A DNA stretch of 53,925 bases, from assembly GCA_003151475.1 (NCBI GenBank), contig PLXQ01000018.1, positions 64,001 through 117,925 of the forward strand, written 5' to 3'. The stretch is from Acidimicrobiaceae bacterium (lineage in GTDB: Bacteria > Actinomycetota > Acidimicrobiia > Acidimicrobiales > UBA8190). Below the pieces are notes generated by a model. The model made no database searches. It saw only the letters and a list, made by a program, of their open reading frames with translations, and was not told the origin of the DNA. Numbering within the stretch: position 1 is the first letter of the stretch; every line of letters starts with the position of its first letter. This document shows positions 51,058 to 53,925 of this stretch, one piece after another. Both the position numbers and the translations under genes were made by a program.

Positions 51058-51375
51058 ATGGACGCAAGCATCGAGAAGACAGGCGTCATCGGCGTAGGTG
51101 TCGACGGCTCTGAGTCGTCGATCGACGCATTGCGATAGGCAACAGCTCAGGCCCAGCTCGCGCACGCCACCTTGGAGGTTGTCTCGGTCTCGTCGTCGCC
51201 GACGGCGTGGGGTCGTGAACCGGCTTGGCCGCCGGGCTGGGATCCAGACGAAGAAACCCGGAAGCATCGCCAACGCGTTCTCGGGAGTAGGCGGCTGAGT
51301 GCCGCGAGGACCACAGGATCTGCTGGAGCGAAGGTCTGGCGCTTCATTTGGCGCCTGAATATGGCTACCTCGTGA
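51058..51375 (+). pseudogene. Universal stress protein with nonsense codon and further decay
   Basis: ATG at 51058 has AAGGAGG upstream. The product starts GVIGVGVDGSESSIDALR and then meets TAG at 51136-51138, where UspA-family proteins have Trp (D-x-S-x-x-S-x-x-A-L-x-W-A). After the stop the frame continues as ATAQAQLAHATLEVVSV, a normal Usp continuation, and breaks down after about 51270. A single G-to-A change would explain the stop. Later frame loss suggests real decay rather than one read error. Confidence 0.85.
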
Positions 51376-51540
51376 CGAAGTCCGAGTAGCCACGGAGGTC
51401 GACTGCTCGCCCTAATGCAACTGTGCCCTCTCGGGCGAGGTGGATCTACCTCGCCATCGACCTGGCATCGAGCTCAGCGCTCAAGGCCAACCGTCCGAGC
51501 ATTCTCGCTGCAATCGGAGGGGACCAGGCGTTGACTCTCC

Positions 51541-52692
51541 TCAGGACTCGAGCTGGTGGCCGAGCGACTGGACCGCCTCGATGAACTCGTCGATCATGTC
51601 GAAGACCACCCGGGAGGCCGGCTTGGTCGTGTTCATGGAGCCGACGATCTGACCGACGAAGTAGTTAGCCAGCTGCTCGGCGCCCGAACCGGGGCGGTGC
51701 GCCGCCCGGTCGATGCGCGTGATGGCGTCGTTGACCAGGATCGGTTGCAGGGGCATCCCCAGCGGCATCGGCGTCGCAGGATCGTCCCATTCATCGGTCC
51801 ACGCCGAACGCAGTTGGCGTGCCGGTTTGCCCGTCCGTGACCGTGAGCGCACCGTGTCCGATGACGTGGCAGCGAGGAACTTTTGCTTCACGGCGGGGTG
51901 CGTCTCGGCTTCCTCAGTGGTGAGCCACACCGATCCGCACCACACGCCCTGCGCGCCGAGCGCCATGGCGGCGGCCATCTGGCGTCCACGCCCGATGCCA
52001 CCGGCTCCGAGCACGGGCACCGGGGCAACGGCATCGACGATCTCGGGAATGAGCACCATCGAGCCGATCTCACCCGTGTGGCCGCCGGCCTCGGCACCTT
52101 GGGCGATGATGACGTCGACCCCGGCGTTCACGTGCCGTTGGGCGTGCTGGGCCTTGCCCGCCAACGCTCCGATGAGACGACCCTCCTGCTTGACTCGCTC
52201 GATCATGTGCACGGGGGGCGGCCCAAGGGCGTTGACCACCAGTGCCGGCCCATGGGCCAGTGCGATCTCGAGCAGCGGGTCTGCCTGACGCTCCGAGAAT
52301 GGAACGGCCGTTTCGCTCCCGTCGGTGCCACCGAGCAGGCCGCGTGGTGCATTATCGTCGGGCAGCGTCGGTACGTCGTACCGCACCAGGATCTCGTTGA
52401 CGAAGGCAACGTGTGCTTCCGGGATCAGGCTGCGGATGTCCGCCATGGTGTAGCCCCCCGATTCGGAACCAGCGTACTGAGCCGGCACAATGAGGTCGAC
52501 GCCGTACGGTCGGCCACCGATCTCGTCCTCGATCCAGGCGAGGTCGATGGCGAGTTGCTCTGGCGAATGGGCTACGGCGCCGAGCACGCCCATGCCACCC
52601 GCCTTGGTCACGGCGGCGACCACGTCGCGGCAGTGGGTGAAGGCGAGGATCGGAACATCGATGTCCAACATCTCAGTGATGGCGGTCTTCAT
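51541..52692 (-). CDS. Nitronate monooxygenase / 2-nitropropane dioxygenase-like flavoprotein
   Basis: FMN-dependent TIM-barrel oxidoreductase of 383 residues. Family marks are AAVTKAGGMGVLGA near the N-terminus (glycine loop), GVDVIIAQGAEAGGHTGEIGSMVLIPEIVDAV (E-A-G-G-H-x-G with the active-site His) and PVLGAGGIGRGRQMAAAMALGAQGVWCGS (phosphate-binding G-G-I and G-A-x-G-V). Natural roles include oxidation of nitronates or related enoyl steps. ATG at 52692 with GGGAGG further upstream than usual (12 bp). On the same strand as the acetoacetate decarboxylase-like gene, so perhaps co-transcribed across a 136-bp gap. Confidence 0.9.
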   Translation of the reverse strand: MKTAITEMLDIDVPILAFTHCRDVVAAVTKAGGMGVLGAVAHSPEQLAIDLAWIEDEIGGRPYGVDLIVPAQYAGSESGGYTMADIRSLIPEAHVAFVNEILVRYDVPTLPDDNAPRGLLGGTDGSETAVPFSERQADPLLEIALAHGPALVVNALGPPPVHMIERVKQEGRLIGALAGKAQHAQRHVNAGVDVIIAQGAEAGGHTGEIGSMVLIPEIVDAVAPVPVLGAGGIGRGRQMAAAMALGAQGVWCGSVWLTTEEAETHPAVKQKFLAATSSDTVRSRSRTGKPARQLRSAWTDEWDDPATPMPLGMPLQPILVNDAITRIDRAAHRPGSGAEQLANYFVGQIVGSMNTTKPASRVVFDMIDEFIEAVQSLGHQLES

Positions 52693-52828
52693 GGAGCACG
52701 TACCTCCCGTGCGGCCTGCCGACGAATAGCGAGTCTCCAAACGCGCCCGGGATGGCATGTGTCCAAGGAACCTGGAGCACACCCGCCTCGTAGAGGGAAC
52801 GCCGACGGGCTGATCGGGCATCCCCGCT

Positions 52829-53629
52829 TTAGGCAGGGGCTCCTACTGGTTCGGGCTGCCGTGCGCTTGCTGCCGGCACCGTTTCGGACCAGACGACCTT
52901 GCCCGCCGTGAGGCGCATGTCGAACTCAAGGTAGGCGGCGGCCACGAACGTGTCCACTTCCAGCCGATGGACGGGGTCCACCGCGGAGTGGGCCGAGTAG
53001 GTGACCGAACCGGGACCGGTGAACCGCAGGTCGTCTCCGAAGGCGTCTTTGCGAGTAGCAAGGTCGCAGTTCCACTGGATGAGTTCGTGGACCTGTGTCG
53101 CCCCCGGTGGCCCCGGAAGGTGGCGCAGAGAGTAGAACGGGGTGCCCGAAGGCAGGAAGGCATCGAGGATCTCGGCGGTTAGGCGCTCGGCCGGCGCGAC
53201 GACGACGCTGGCCAGCGTGCAGTCGGACGGGCGCGCGATCGTGCCGACCACCGCTTCCGGGCGGACCCGCACGTCGATGGCCGCCAGCTTCTTCGGAGCA
53301 CCCAGCACCTCGCGGCCGGCCGCCATCGCCGCGTCGTCGGTCACGTAGATGTAGGGGACGTAGAGGCCGTCGACGCCGTCGTCGTCCACCACTCGCAAGA
53401 GGGAGACGAACTCGCCGTAGGGGCCGAGCGTGCTGGCGCCGTAGTCGGCAACGAGGACAGCACCGAGCGCCGGGGAGTCGAGGTGGAGGCCGCGCGGGAC
53501 AAGGTCGGACACGTCGCCGGCCACGGTGAAGCCAGCTATGACGGCCCGGCATCCCCAGTACTCGATCCCGCGCTCCGGATCCATCTGGAACAGGGGTGCG
53601 TCCAGCGGTGTGCTCTTCATGGTCACCAT
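52829..53629 (-). CDS. Acetoacetate decarboxylase family protein
   Basis: A 266-residue ADC-fold enzyme. The key Schiff-base Lys lies in GREVLGAPKKLA, the canonical G-R-E-x-x-G-x-P-K-K motif (near residue 115); the preceding PYIYVTDDAAMA segment also fits. The C-terminal beta-rich half has the usual F-x-G-x-G-S-x-x-x-x pattern (RFTGPGSVTYS). Members decarboxylate acetoacetate or act on other beta-keto or enol acids. The start ATG at 53629 overlaps the stop of the upstream acyl-CoA dehydrogenase gene by seven bases and has GAGGAG upstream; ATG at 53620 is an alternative. Confidence 0.9.
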   Translation of the reverse strand: MVTMKSTPLDAPLFQMDPERGIEYWGCRAVIAGFTVAGDVSDLVPRGLHLDSPALGAVLVADYGASTLGPYGEFVSLLRVVDDDGVDGLYVPYIYVTDDAAMAAGREVLGAPKKLAAIDVRVRPEAVVGTIARPSDCTLASVVVAPAERLTAEILDAFLPSGTPFYSLRHLPGPPGATQVHELIQWNCDLATRKDAFGDDLRFTGPGSVTYSAHSAVDPVHRLEVDTFVAAAYLEFDMRLTAGKVVWSETVPAASARQPEPVGAPA

Positions 53630-53925
53630 GTCGCCATCATCTCCTCGAGGTCATAAGTCTCGTGCTCGTAGTTCTGGACAAGGTCGCGGGACGCGTCGAG
53701 AGCAAGGACCTCAAGCGTCCCGTCCTCGATCAGCAGGCTCCGGGCGTCGCGGAAGAGCTTCTCGATCAGCGAGTCGCGGCTCAACCCCTGGGCGCCGAAT
53801 ACCTGCAAAGCGTCATGGGCGACCTCGTAGGCCGCCCGCTTGGCGTACACCTGCGCGGCGCGGGTGTGGCGTGGCGACGCCCCAAGGGCCCCAGGGGACG
53901 ACCCGGGGACGTTCGCCTGCGTGTG
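53623..53925 (-). CDS. Acyl-CoA dehydrogenase, C-terminal part (N-terminus beyond window)
   Basis: The last 100 codons of a gene that enters from the right edge. AQVYAKRAAYEVAHDALQVFGAQGLSRDSLIEKLFRDARSLLIEDGTLEVL, read in pieces, has the hallmark end of acyl-CoA dehydrogenases: Q-V-F-G-x-x-G, then R-D-A-R and the I-x-D/E-G-T catalytic-loop region. FAD and substrate-binding parts lie outside the window. Overlap with the acetoacetate decarboxylase-like gene suggests an operon for acid degradation. Confidence 0.85.
   Translation of the reverse strand, partial: HTQANVPGSSPGALGASPRHTRAAQVYAKRAAYEVAHDALQVFGAQGLSRDSLIEKLFRDARSLLIEDGTLEVLALDASRDLVQNYEHETYDLEEMMATW

Noticed and set aside
1..53925. 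tRNA and rRNA genes
   Set aside because: No T-loop-like ggttcgaatcc context outside coding genes and no rRNA-like conserved segment was found by eye; a covariance-model scan would be needed to exclude a tRNA.

Overview
The window is high-GC DNA with strong G/C preference at third codon positions. It carries a WhiB-family iron-sulfur regulator (14.1-14.4 kb), which is restricted to Actinomycetota and their phages. With the many secreted, Pro/Thr-rich envelope proteins this points to a free-living actinobacterium. Acidimicrobiia or a related environmental class is my best guess, but no rRNA or other marker gene is present to prove it. No rRNA, tRNA or CRISPR array was recognised.

Layout. 1-8.1 kb: GH5 endoglycoceramidase-like enzyme (cut by the window edge), a 14-helix and a 12-helix MFS transporter, flavodoxin-like protein, Gfo/Idh/MocA oxidoreductase, nitroreductase and ThuA-like protein. 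8.2-19 kb: envelope and secretion block with a CAP-like secreted protein, an OafA-type acyltransferase with SGNH domain, a small exported protein translationally coupled to a GT-C-like membrane protein, WhiB, peroxiredoxin, a TIM-barrel-like secreted protein, a DUF11-repeat surface protein and an IPT/TIG protein. 19-31 kb: small zinc-ribbon, DUF1003 and PLDc_N membrane proteins, three exported or unknown proteins, a signal-peptidase-I-like protein whose catalytic Ser is Ala, a GH12 glucanase, a cellulose-synthase-like GT2, and a divergent HD-GYP protein with a putative external FnIII domain. 31-44 kb: accessory and decayed DNA with a double-hotdog thioesterase, VapBC, frameshifted serine recombinase pieces, a regulator fragment, a phosphodiester glycosidase, a methyltransferase, a BTAD chimera, a group II intron reverse-transcriptase remnant and an IS21-type deletion derivative.

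39-51 kb holds the most striking set: a phosphoribosyltransferase/alpha-beta-hydrolase fusion overlapping a PRPP synthase, two tiny minus-strand genes, acetyl-CoA synthetase with an acetate permease, a nitroreductase, a nicotinate phosphoribosyltransferase, a PRC-barrel protein and a broken universal stress protein. The gene content resembles the mycobacterial DosR dormancy regulon (Rv0571c, pncB2, nitroreductases and Usp proteins). Two 17-bp sites identical at 16 positions and matching the DosR box lie 50 and 47 bp upstream of the fusion gene and of the tiny-gene pair. The likely theme is survival under low oxygen or starvation: PRPP and NAD salvage, acetate recovery and stress proteins.

51.5-53.9 kb: nitronate monooxygenase-like protein, acetoacetate-decarboxylase-family protein and the C-terminus of an acyl-CoA dehydrogenase, probably one minus-strand catabolic operon running out of the window.
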